Part shown: one piece after another, positions 17,442-26,734 of the stretch
How the letters are laid out: each line of letters opens with the position of its first letter
How positions within the stretch are numbered: the first letter of the stretch is position 1
NCBI RefSeq assembly: GCF_014879935.1
Contig: NZ_JACSRD010000123.1
Location: 154,852-218,851, forward strand
Reading direction: 5' to 3'
DNA: 64,000 bases
Source: Prosthecobacter sp.
Lineage (GTDB): Bacteria > Verrucomicrobiota > Verrucomicrobiia > Verrucomicrobiales > Verrucomicrobiaceae
The notes under the pieces: generated by a model
Told to the model about the DNA's origin: nothing
Seen by the model: only the letters and a program-made list of their open reading frames with translations
Database searches by the model: none
Position numbers and translations under genes: made by a program

Positions 17442-18358
17442 GCGTGAAGTCGGATGCGGGGGTTCAGCAGCGCCTGGAGGATGTCCACCAGCAGGTTGAA
17501 GCTCACGATGAGAGCCGCGTAAAACGTGGAGATGGCGATCGTGAGCTGGTGGTCGCCGTTGGTGGCGGCAGCGATGAAGAACTGGCCAAGGCCCGGGAGC
17601 TGGAAGATGGTCTCCACAATGAACGAGCCGGTGAGCAGCCCCGCCGCCGCTGGACCGAGGAAGTTCAGCACCGGCAGACTGGCGAGCTTCATCGCATGCA
17701 GAAACACCACGGACGTCTCTCCCGCGCCCTTCGCTCGTGCGGTGCGGATGAATTCCTGCGCCAGGGTCTCCCGCAGACTGCCACGCGCGAGCCGGGCGAT
17801 GTAGGCGCTGTAAATGACGCCCAGGGTGAGCGCTGGCAGCACCCAGTCGGTGGAGTCAAACCAGCCGGCCACATTGAACCAGCGCAGCTTCAAGCCGAAC
17901 AGCATGGCAATCAACGGCCCGAGCACCATGCTGGGCGTGCAGATCCCGAGCGTGGCCACCAAAGTGCTGCCACGATCTTCGAGCGTGTTCGGCCGCAGCG
18001 CCGCGATGGCCCCCAATGGCACACCAATGCCCAACGCGATCACCAATGCGGCGATTCCAACCGTCGCGGACACCGGAAACCCGGAGGCAATGATCTCGTC
18101 CACGCCACGGCCTTTGTAGTGGTACGAGTCAGGAAGATCGAGCGTGACGTAATGCTTGAGGGTGAGGCCCAGGCGCACAATCCACGGCTTGTTCAGGCCG
18201 AAGTACTCCTCCTGCGCCTTCTTCGTCTCCTCGGAGACGTTGCGCTCGTTCCTGATCGCACCCCCGGGCACCATTTGCGACAGCGTGAAGGTGATCGTGA
18301 TCACCGCCAGGATGACGACGACGCCTTGGACGAAACGGCTGACGAGGAAGCGGATCAT
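17438..18358 (-). CDS. Peptide ABC transporter permease (OppB/DppB type)
   Basis: A 306-residue permease starting MIRFLVSRFVQGVVVILAV, the usual OppB first membrane span, followed by the periplasmic loop and five more spans. The EAA loop is RTARAKGAGETSVVFLHAMKL. I chose the ATG at 18358, which overlaps the creatininase stop (ATGA); a longer frame upstream would run into that gene and has no hydrophobic start. With the OppC-like partner it forms the channel for peptide import. Confidence 0.92.
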   Translation of the reverse strand: MIRFLVSRFVQGVVVILAVITITFTLSQMVPGGAIRNERNVSEETKKAQEEYFGLNKPWIVRLGLTLKHYVTLDLPDSYHYKGRGVDEIIASGFPVSATVGIAALVIALGIGVPLGAIAALRPNTLEDRGSTLVATLGICTPSMVLGPLIAMLFGLKLRWFNVAGWFDSTDWVLPALTLGVIYSAYIARLARGSLRETLAQEFIRTARAKGAGETSVVFLHAMKLASLPVLNFLGPAAAGLLTGSFIVETIFQLPGLGQFFIAAATNGDHQLTIAISTFYAALIVSFNLLVDILQALLNPRIRLHA

Positions 18359-19131
18359 TTCGACGGCTCGTAGAGCTTCGTGATGTCCACGGCGGCGAGT
18401 TCGACGAGGTAGGTGGCGATCTTGGCACCGAGCGCCTCCAGATAGCGCCTTCCTTTGTCGGCGGTGCTGTGCTGTGGATCGCCGCTGCCAGTGTCGTTCG
18501 TGGCCTTCAGCCAGTCCCGTTGCGCCCAGGCCCACTTCTCATTGATGGCCTTCAGTTTCCAGCGGTTGTCCGTGCCGGGGCCCCATTCGCCCTTCGGCAG
18601 CACCAGATGCGGATGCAGGTGCATGATCAGGCTCGTTTCACGTTCGTCAGCGTGATCACCGATGATCTCGAAAATGTCATCGCCTTTCACGGCCTGGAAC
18701 CAGCTCACGGTGCTGAGAAACATCTTTGGATGACGCGCCTGAAGCTCACGCAGCATCTGGCGGAAGTCGTTGCCGCCATGGCCGTTCATGATGACGAATT
18801 TCATCACACCGACGCCTTCCAGACTGGAGATGACATCCTCCAGCACGGCGAGTTGCGTACTGGGATTCATGTTGATGCAGAACGGGATGTCGAGCTGGCC
18901 GGTTTGGACGCCGAAGGGCACGTTTGGCAGGATGGCGACCTTCGCGCCGGCCTCCCATGCGATGCGTCCGGCTTCGGCGGCGATGGCATCGTTCTGCAGC
19001 GAGTCGGTGGCATACGGCAAGTGATAATTGTGCGCCTCAGTCGCGCCCCAAGGCAGAACAGCGACCTCATAGCGGGTCTGCTGCACGTGTTTCCAGTTCG
19101 TTTCGGCGATGATCCAGGGTCTCGGGTTCAT
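18355..19131 (-). CDS. Creatininase-family amidohydrolase
   Basis: A 258-residue metal-dependent amidase-type protein. LPWGATEAHNYHLPYATD contains the metal-binding Glu/His/Asp set, and MNGHGGND is the second conserved motif; ERETSLIMHLHPHL supplies the Glu near the end. The family includes creatininase, formamide hydrolases and MftE, the mycofactocin peptidase. As the first gene of a peptide-import operon it may process an imported amide or small peptide; this is inferred from context. The start codon lies 10 bp from a good promoter-like pair at 19142-19170. Confidence 0.9.
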   Translation of the reverse strand: MNPRPWIIAETNWKHVQQTRYEVAVLPWGATEAHNYHLPYATDSLQNDAIAAEAGRIAWEAGAKVAILPNVPFGVQTGQLDIPFCINMNPSTQLAVLEDVISSLEGVGVMKFVIMNGHGGNDFRQMLRELQARHPKMFLSTVSWFQAVKGDDIFEIIGDHADERETSLIMHLHPHLVLPKGEWGPGTDNRWKLKAINEKWAWAQRDWLKATNDTGSGDPQHSTADKGRRYLEALGAKIATYLVELAAVDITKLYEPSK

Positions 19132-19141
19132 GAGGGGACTA

Positions 19142-19170
19142 GCATTAAAGTTTCAAGCTGCCGATGGCAA
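19142..19170 (-). promoter_or_regulatory. Candidate promoter of the creatininase/peptide transporter operon
   Basis: On the minus strand TTGCCA (19170-19165) and TAATGC (19147-19142) are 17 bp apart. The -10-like box ends 10 bases before the ATG at 19131. Confidence 0.45.
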
Positions 19171-19264
19171 TAGTGTTTGGCTCCCCTCCAGATGTTTAAT
19201 TACACCGCAGAGGTCGCAGTGAACGGAAGCAGGAGCCAAGGTTGCATTTCGCAGCATCGCCGGG

Positions 19265-19633
19265 ATGATGCGGGCCATGTTTGAGTCGAAAACCGAACCG
19301 CTGGCACCACGCCATGCCTTTTTGTGGCGCGTGGTGAAACATCTGGGAGTGGCAGCCGCCGTGGTGCTGTCTGCCCTGGCCATCGGTGTCCTGGGGTATC
19401 ACCACTACGCGAGATTGGGCTGGATCGACAGCCTGTTGAATGCGTCGATGATTCTCGGCGGCATGGGACCGGTGGGAACGCTGGACACGGACGCGGCAAA
19501 GCTGTTCGCCTCGTTTTACGCCTTGTTCAGCGGGCTGGTGTTCATCTCTGTCATGGGCATCGTGCTCGCACCGGCAGCGCATCGTGCGCTGCACCTTTTC
19601 CACCTCGACGAAAAAGACCTCGAAGAATCATGA
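19265..19633 (+). CDS. Small two-span membrane protein
   Basis: A 122-residue protein with two strong membrane spans (VAAAVVLSALAIGVLGYHHY and FASFYALFSGLVFISVMGIVL). Between them lies SMILGGMGPVGTL, a short semi-hydrophobic loop that recalls the pore region of two-span ion channels but lacks the TVGYG filter. The function is unknown. The stop overlaps the start of the CoA-binding protein (ATGA at 19630), so the two are probably co-translated. Three in-frame ATG codons (19265, 19268, 19277) could serve as the start. Confidence 0.7.
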   Translation: MMRAMFESKTEPLAPRHAFLWRVVKHLGVAAAVVLSALAIGVLGYHHYARLGWIDSLLNASMILGGMGPVGTLDTDAAKLFASFYALFSGLVFISVMGIVLAPAAHRALHLFHLDEKDLEES

Positions 19634-19998
19634 AAACCGAACGCGTTGCCATCGTGGGTGCCAGTGACAATCCTGAACGATACAGCCACAAGGCGCTGCT
19701 CCTGCTGCGCCGCCACGGCCATGAAGTCGTTCCAGTGCACCCAAAACTGACAGAGATCGAAGGAGCCCCGGTGGTGCCCGACTTGAGCGCCATCACCGGT
19801 CAGGTGGACACTGTGACGATGTACGTCGGCCCGGCCATCTCCGCCGGATTGCAGGAGAAACTCACCCTGCTGCGACCACGGCGAGTCATTTTCAATCCTG
19901 GCGCGGAAAATGCAGCATTGGAGACAGCTTTGACGAAAGCTGGAATTGTCTGCGAGGAGGCATGCACGCTGGTGCTGCTGAACACGGGGCAGTTTTGA
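19630..19998 (+). CDS. CoA-binding domain protein (YccU-like)
   Basis: A 122-residue single-domain protein with the Rossmann-type CoA-binding fold: VAIVGASDNPERYSHKAL at the N-terminus and a conserved FNPGAENAAL near the end. This family (CoA_binding_2) is related to the N-terminal domain of succinyl-CoA synthetase alpha; the physiological role is not established. The start at 19630 overlaps the preceding stop. Confidence 0.85.
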   Translation: MKTERVAIVGASDNPERYSHKALLLLRRHGHEVVPVHPKLTEIEGAPVVPDLSAITGQVDTVTMYVGPAISAGLQEKLTLLRPRRVIFNPGAENAALETALTKAGIVCEEACTLVLLNTGQF

Positions 19999-20030
19999 AC
20001 GCCTCCCTTCACCGCCCCGTCTCAAACCGC

Positions 20031-20237
20031 ATGCTCGAAATCCAGAAAGCCCGCATCCATGAACGCAGCAGGCTCCGCGCGAAGGGAGCGAGCGAGGACG
20101 AGATCGAACGGCTGCAAAACGCCGACCGGCTCCCTTTCAGGGCCGCTTTCGAGAATGGCAGACGCCGCCCGCGAACCGACACTCCACCTGCGGATGGGCC
20201 GCTGCTGGCTGCCCGCCAGCCCGGTATTCGCAGGTGA
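20031..20237 (+). CDS. Possible small ORF, unsupported
   Basis: A 68-codon frame in the 291-bp gap between the CoA-binding gene and dgt. The first 35 residues look protein-like (charged, helical, KARIHERSRLRAKGASEDEI), but the rest is low-complexity Arg/Pro/Ala and a reverse-strand frame also stays open over the same bases. I recognise no family. It may be only an effect of high GC content. Confidence 0.25.
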   Translation: MLEIQKARIHERSRLRAKGASEDEIERLQNADRLPFRAAFENGRRRPRTDTPPADGPLLAARQPGIRR

Positions 20238-20289
20238 CTTGGTCCTTGCCCGGTCCGCCTGACCTGCCAACATCGCGGGCACGACCTGC

Positions 20290-21561
<1,272 letters not shown>

Positions 21562-21637
21562 GAAGCCAGAATTCTATTGGAATCTATTGCGCTCCGAAGC
21601 TCTAATCCTGCGTCTGGAACCAGCTCAGCATCCTCCC

Positions 21638-22285
21638 ATGAAGAACCTTTTGATATCCCTGCTGTTGTTTTCTATCGCCGCATGCTTCGCCGCTGACGCC
21701 CCGAAGAAACAAGCGCAGCTCCTGCGCACTGTGGCAGCCCAGGTGCTGGGATCAGACGGCTTCCCCAAAGGCACTGCCCAGCTTTCCAAGGGCGTCATCT
21801 TCGACGTGGTGGAGGAAACTTTTGCCGACGTGATCGGATCCATGAATGGCCGGAAATTCCGGGTGTCGAAACAAGCAGTGACGATTACCGAGAAGGAAGG
21901 CGAGCTGAAGAGCACCGTCGCAGGGTTCAAACCGGGGCAGCTTGTCATTCTCAGCGCCCGGTATTCGCTGGAGGGGAATCAGCCGCGTAATGTGAAGCAG
22001 CGGCTTCAGAAGTATCTTCCCCCGGATGGCATCCTCACGGAACCCTTCACTTTTCTCGTCACGGACGACCTCAGCCTCGCCGCTGAAAATCAAAAAACAC
22101 TGGTTCAAAGCAGCCAGACAGCGGTCGTCGTGACTGACCCGCTCACCGGCCGTCGTGTGATGGTCACCCAGACGCAAAACACCGCCACCCGCACCGCTCC
22201 GAACACGCTTGTGGTCGAATACACGTTCAATGGCAGGAAAGGCCGGAAGGTCGGGATGGAAGGCAAGCAGATGACGCTGCCTTGA
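21638..22285 (+). CDS. Secreted protein of unknown function
   Basis: A 215-residue protein with a Sec signal peptide (LLISLLLFSIAACFAA). The cysteine within it is not in a good lipobox. The mature region is mixed alpha/beta with two similar blocks (around KGVIFDVVEE and VTDPLTGRRVMVTQ); I recognise no family. I chose the ATG at 21638 because it gives the signal peptide; a longer frame runs back into dgt. It stands alone with 76 bp before it and 118 bp after. Confidence 0.65.
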   Translation: MKNLLISLLLFSIAACFAADAPKKQAQLLRTVAAQVLGSDGFPKGTAQLSKGVIFDVVEETFADVIGSMNGRKFRVSKQAVTITEKEGELKSTVAGFKPGQLVILSARYSLEGNQPRNVKQRLQKYLPPDGILTEPFTFLVTDDLSLAAENQKTLVQSSQTAVVVTDPLTGRRVMVTQTQNTATRTAPNTLVVEYTFNGRKGRKVGMEGKQMTLP

Positions 22286-22403
22286 ATCGAGTGCACGGTT
22301 TCAATAGCCGTGCTGACATCGAAGTTGCGATCCACCGGAGCGGCAGAAACGACGATCCCGCCTTTGGATGAACTTCCACGTCCGTTTTCCGTCTGAGTTC
22401 CGG

Positions 22404-23654
22404 ATGAGAAAACTGATTTCCGCGCTCCTGCTTCTGGCCTGCACCAGCCAGGCGGAGCAGTGCCTGGTGATTGGCGACAGCCTCACGAAGGAGTACGAGG
22501 CTGAGTTTCCGGGATTGTTTCCGAGCAATCCGGCTTCCTGGCAGGCACGGAACTGGATCGAGATCCTCCATCAGCACCGCACGGACTGGTTTGACACGGG
22601 CTCCTTCGACGTCTGGGCGGACATACGGGCCACAGGACATGCGCACAACTGGGCCGTGCCGGGAGCGACGACGAGTGAATTGAAAAGCCTCATCACCAAT
22701 CCCGTGAACCAGTTCTGGTGGGTACCATCGCTCAAGAATCACATTCGCTACGATGTGGAGCGCGTCGTGATCTTCGCGGGGGGCAATGACGCAGACAGTT
22801 ACTATGCGAATATCTACAACGGCCTCGCCGGCCCTGAGGTCACGAACACGACGCTGAGCAACCTGCAGTGGCTCGTGGACTGGGTGCGTGGATTGAAGCC
22901 CTCCATTCCCATCGTGCTCGTGAGCGTGCCTCACGTTGGATGCACTCCGAAGATTCAGCAGGGCTATCCCACGGATCCCGTGAAGACCGCCCGCGTCACC
23001 GCTGCGATGGATTCTTTGAACGCCAGCCTCGCCGCGTGGGCACAGACGCAGGGCATCGGTTTCGTGCCAGGGGTGTATGAGATGACGAAAGCCCTCATCA
23101 CCGACCCGTTTCGCATCAACGGCATCGAATTCTATCGCGTGGCGGATGCCGATGCCCGGCCGCGGTATGTCTTCAGCGGCGATGGCTTCCACCCCAGCAC
23201 CTGTGCGCACGCGAAGATCGCCCAAATGGTGGTGCAGGCCTTCAACAACACCTATCCAGCGACTCCGATCGAGCCACTGACTGACGACTATCTCACCACG
23301 ACCGTGCTCGGCCTCGATCCGAACCTGCCATTCAACGAATGGATGGCTGCCCAGGGCCTCAGCGGCACGTTCACTGATGATTCAAATGGCAATGGCGTGC
23401 CGAATTTGATCGAGTTCGCCCTCGATCAGCCCGCGATGCCGCAGCCGGCGATGCAAAGCGGTGTGTTGAGCCTCACGTATCGTCCACGAACCGTCTTCAC
23501 CGAATGGGGCACGCTGAAGGTGCAATCCTCCACCAACCTCCTCGACTGGACCGACGTGCCCGAAAACCAGATCACGACCAATCCCGATGGCACACGCACC
23601 GTGAGCACCGCGGCGACGGAGAAGGCGTTTCTGAGGTTTCAGGCGCTGCCGTAA
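22404..23654 (+). CDS. Secreted SGNH/GDSL-family hydrolase
   Basis: A 416-residue exported esterase-like protein. After the signal peptide (LISALLLLACTSQA) comes VIGDSLTKEY with the nucleophile serine, then FAGGNDAD (oxyanion Asn) and DGFHPS (catalytic Asp and His), the SGNH set in order. Residues from about 310 form an extra C-terminal region with a DDSNGNGVPNLIEFAL element and a beta-rich tail (LKVQSSTNLLDWTDV) that I associate with verrucomicrobial secreted proteins. It likely removes acyl groups from glycans or lipids. It converges on dapL with 6 bp between the stops and no terminator visible. Confidence 0.85.
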   Translation: MRKLISALLLLACTSQAEQCLVIGDSLTKEYEAEFPGLFPSNPASWQARNWIEILHQHRTDWFDTGSFDVWADIRATGHAHNWAVPGATTSELKSLITNPVNQFWWVPSLKNHIRYDVERVVIFAGGNDADSYYANIYNGLAGPEVTNTTLSNLQWLVDWVRGLKPSIPIVLVSVPHVGCTPKIQQGYPTDPVKTARVTAAMDSLNASLAAWAQTQGIGFVPGVYEMTKALITDPFRINGIEFYRVADADARPRYVFSGDGFHPSTCAHAKIAQMVVQAFNNTYPATPIEPLTDDYLTTTVLGLDPNLPFNEWMAAQGLSGTFTDDSNGNGVPNLIEFALDQPAMPQPAMQSGVLSLTYRPRTVFTEWGTLKVQSSTNLLDWTDVPENQITTNPDGTRTVSTAATEKAFLRFQALP

Positions 23655-23660
23655 GCCAGA

Positions 23661-24896
23661 TCAAACCAGCGCGGCGATGCGGCGGCAGACTTCCTCGACG
23701 TTCGAGCGGCTGTTGAAGGCGCTGATGCGGAAATAGCCTTCGCCGGCGCTGCCGAAGCCGCTGCCGGGCGTGATGACCACGTTTGCCTCGTTGAGCATCT
23801 TGTCGAACATCTGCCAGCTCGTGAGGCCATTCGGGCAGCCGACCCAGACGTAGGGAGCGTTCACGCCGCCATAGACGGCCAGCCCGGCCTTTTTGCAGGC
23901 TTCGACGAGCAATGTGGCATTGCCCATGTAGTGCTCGATGAGCGCTTTGACCTGCGCCTTGCCTTCGGGGCTGTAGATGGCCTCGGCTCCGCGCTGGACG
24001 ATGTAGCTCGTGCCGTTGAATTTCGTGCTGTGACGACGACTCCAGAGCGGATGGATGGCCTGCTTGCCACCAGCCTTCGTTTTGCCCATCAAACCCTTCG
24101 GAATGACGACGATGCCGCAGCGGACACCGGTGAAGCCACCGTTCTTCGAGAAGCTGCGGAACTCGATCGCGCAGTCGCGAGCGCCTTCAATCTCGTAAAT
24201 GGAACGCGGCAGCTCCGGATCGCGGATGAAGGCCTCGTAAGCGGCGTCGTAGAGGAGCGTGGTGCCGTTCGCGAGGGCGTATTTCACCCAAGCTTCGAGC
24301 TGCGCACGCGTGGCGACGGCCCCAGTGGGATTGTTCGGGTAGCAGAGGTAAGCGAGATCGACGGGCTCGGAGGGAATGTCGGCCACGAAACCATTTTCGG
24401 GCGTGCATTTGAGGTAGTGCAGGCCGGCGTAGGCCCCCGCTTCGTTCGCATCACCGGTGTTGCCAGCCATGACGTTCGTATCGACGTAAACCGGATACAC
24501 CGGATCGGTGATCGCGATCTTGTTCCCCGCGCCAAAGATGTCGAGGATGTTGCCGGTATCGCACTTGCTGCCGTCGGAGATGAAGATCTCATCGGCCTCG
24601 ATGTTCAGCCCGCGAGATTTGAAGTCGTGCTCAGCGATGGCGTTGCGCAGGAAGTCGTAACCCTGCTCCGGGCCGTAACCGCGGAAGGTGTTGCGGTCGC
24701 CCATCTCATCGACGGCCTTGTGCATCGCCGTGCGCACGGCTTCGGGGAGCGCCTCGGTCACATCGCCGATGCCACAACGGATCAGGCGCTTCGCAGCCTC
24801 CGCGTTCGCCTCGGTGAAGGCTTTCACACGGCGGGCGATTTCGGGGAAGAGGTAACCGGCTTTGAGCTTGTTGTAGTTTTCGTTGATGTAGGCCAT
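23661..24896 (-). CDS. dapL: LL-diaminopimelate aminotransferase
   Basis: A 411-residue class I/II PLP aminotransferase. The PLP lysine lies in [12 protein letters not shown], and [21 protein letters not shown] plus [12 protein letters not shown] are DapL-specific segments. It converts tetrahydrodipicolinate directly to LL-diaminopimelate for lysine and peptidoglycan, a route used by plants, Chlamydiae and Verrucomicrobia, which supports the taxonomic guess. I chose the ATG at 24896 (MAYINENY); a longer frame back to 24932 adds no conserved residues. Confidence 0.95.
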   Translation of the reverse strand: MAYINENYNKLKAGYLFPEIARRVKAFTEANAEAAKRLIRCGIGDVTEALPEAVRTAMHKAVDEMGDRNTFRGYGPEQGYDFLRNAIAEHDFKSRGLNIEADEIFISDGSKCDTGNILDIFGAGNKIAITDPVYPVYVDTNVMAGNTGDANEAGAYAGLHYLKCTPENGFVADIPSEPVDLAYLCYPNNPTGAVATRAQLEAWVKYALANGTTLLYDAAYEAFIRDPELPRSIYEIEGARDCAIEFRSFSKNGGFTGVRCGIVVIPKGLMGKTKAGGKQAIHPLWSRRHSTKFNGTSYIVQRGAEAIYSPEGKAQVKALIEHYMGNATLLVEACKKAGLAVYGGVNAPYVWVGCPNGLTSWQMFDKMLNEANVVITPGSGFGSAGEGYFRISAFNSRSNVEEVCRRIAALV

Positions 24897-25162
24897 GGCA
24901 GGAAAAGGAGGGCCGCCATGGTGGCGAATCAAAGCAAAGGGTCAAGAGAGGTGGTGATCGTGCGCGAACCCTGGAATCGCACCACCTAATTCTAGGAAAA
25001 CAGCGGTTAAATCACTGACTCCAAATGAGTTACAACAGGGCCAGGGACACTTTTTACAATTATTTTAATGCAACAAAACTCGGCTCGTCTTTTCTGAGGA
25101 GGTTCTTAAAATTGCGTCAAGCAATCGACAAACTGAGAATTGTGGCAGAAATACAACCAACC

Positions 25163-25813
25163 ATGAAAAGCACGCTGTCCAGGCTCGCGCCCCTGCTCTT
25201 GATCCCTTGCCTCCTTGCCAATTGCGCGTATCCGCGCGCCACCGAATGGCAGTCCAGGCCGGTCAGTTATTACAAGCCCGGATTGTGGCACAAACCGCAT
25301 TTGACCTGGCGGCTGAACACGCTGACCCCGATTCCGGCCCATTTGTCCGAACCTGAGCTTCTTCGCGAGATCGACAAAAGCTTCAGGAGCTGGGAGCCAG
25401 GCCGGGTGTTCACCTTTTCTCCCTCCAGTGGTGGAAAAGCCGACATCGTGGTCGGCTTCGACTCGGCACCGGGAAAATCATGGGACGGGCGGTTGGGGAT
25501 GATGGCGGATGCAGCCTTTCCGTGGACTGCCAATCGCGGTCATATCTACCTCGATCCATCCGAATGGTGGACCACGAAATCGTTCGCCTGGCTCGGGGAC
25601 CCCATCACGGCCTGGCTGCCTTACTCCATTGGCAACGTTCTAGGCCTGCCACATTCCGATCGTTTTGGTTCGAACATGGGCAAAGGGCCGTTTAGCCCGC
25701 CTGGAAAGAAGGATTTTGAGTCGTTGCGGCTGCTGTATGCGGCAGACTCCCTGTCTCCCACCGGTGTTTACGGGGTGAACGAGCGCTCGGGTTACCGTTT
25801 CAGCGCTCACTGA
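25163..25813 (+). CDS. Matrixin-like lipoprotein with degenerate zinc site
   Basis: A 216-residue lipoprotein (lipobox LLANC, Cys21). It is a tandem paralogue of the next gene, with shared segments such as HLTWRL, RSWEPGRVFTF, KSWDGRLG and IYLDPSEWW. The matrixin zinc motif HExxHxxGxxH is here Y154-S-I-G-N158-VLGLPH164: two of the three histidine ligands and the catalytic glutamate are gone. The upstream histidines seen in the paralogue (GHMGHATFP) are also lost (GMMADAAFP). It is probably a non-catalytic relative. I chose the ATG at 25163 because it gives the lipoprotein signal. Confidence 0.82.
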   Translation: MKSTLSRLAPLLLIPCLLANCAYPRATEWQSRPVSYYKPGLWHKPHLTWRLNTLTPIPAHLSEPELLREIDKSFRSWEPGRVFTFSPSSGGKADIVVGFDSAPGKSWDGRLGMMADAAFPWTANRGHIYLDPSEWWTTKSFAWLGDPITAWLPYSIGNVLGLPHSDRFGSNMGKGPFSPPGKKDFESLRLLYAADSLSPTGVYGVNERSGYRFSAH

Positions 25814-26030
25814 GGAATCGGGAGCACCCTCACTTCGTGTCGTCCGGGCTTCTGCTGAGGATTGGGCTGACGAGCTATGGACGTCGATGGGGCTGTCGAG
25901 GGCTTTGACGTATCGATCAGGAGCCTGGCTCGCGTCCTCAATGACATGCGTCTAAACAAGGATTTACAATTCTTACATATGCGAATCGGGCTCATAAGCG
26001 AGACTCAAAGATCGGAATTTTGGGTCTGTC

Positions 26031-26681
26031 ATGAAGCAACATTCACTCGCGTTAAGTCTTGCCTTAGGAACAGCTGCGCTGCTGGGAAGCTGCGCCTATC
26101 ACGAAGTCGCCTGGCAGGAGCATCCAGTGCGGAGAATGCCTGTCAGCTACGCCAAACCCCAGCTTTGGAACAAACGCCATCTGACTTGGCGGCTCGACGC
26201 CATTGGTGTGCCCACCCGTCTCTCTTCCACGGAACTGCAGCAGTCCATCGGCACCTGTTTCCGATGCTGGGAGGCTGCCGGTGTCTTCACTTTCTCCCAA
26301 GCGCCCGTCGGGGCACCGGCGGACATCGTGATCAGCTTCCAATCACCGCCCGGCCGCTCCTGGGACGGCCAGCTCGGCCACATGGGCCATGCGACCTTTC
26401 CGTGGAGCCTTGAGCGCGGCCGGATCTACCTCGATCCCTCCGAATGGTGGAGCACCAACGCCGTCTCCCTCATCGGCGATCCGCTGCAAAGCTGGCTCCC
26501 GCATGAAATCGGCCATGTCCTCGGCCTCCAGCACACCCCGAAGCAGGATGAGACCATGAGCGAATCCGGACCCTATGAGCAGCCCGGAGTGGAAAGCTAC
26601 GCCCAGCTTCGTCGGCTTTATGCGCCGCACACGCCTGTGTTCACCTGGCTGCAATGCGTCACGGATCATTCGGCTGAGTGA
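26031..26681 (+). CDS. Matrixin-like metallopeptidase lipoprotein
   Basis: A 216-residue lipoprotein (lipobox LLGSC, Cys21) with an intact metzincin site: H158-E-I-G-H162-VLGLQ-H168 followed by a Met-turn candidate in DETMSES (Met176). The sequence DGQLGHMGHATFP also resembles the structural zinc loop of matrix metalloproteinases. It is therefore an active-looking M10-type protease anchored in the envelope. It is the tandem paralogue of the upstream gene with the degenerate site. Its substrate is unknown. The next gene starts 53 bp later. Confidence 0.87.
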   Translation: MKQHSLALSLALGTAALLGSCAYHEVAWQEHPVRRMPVSYAKPQLWNKRHLTWRLDAIGVPTRLSSTELQQSIGTCFRCWEAAGVFTFSQAPVGAPADIVISFQSPPGRSWDGQLGHMGHATFPWSLERGRIYLDPSEWWSTNAVSLIGDPLQSWLPHEIGHVLGLQHTPKQDETMSESGPYEQPGVESYAQLRRLYAPHTPVFTWLQCVTDHSAE

Positions 26682-26734
26682 CTCGATTCAAAGCCCGAAG
26701 GCAAGAAAACGCCTGCCCCAGCCGTGCTCAGTGG

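Noticed and set aside
20031..20237. Small ORF considered as a confident gene
   Set aside because: Only half looks protein-like and the reverse strand is also open; listed at low confidence instead.
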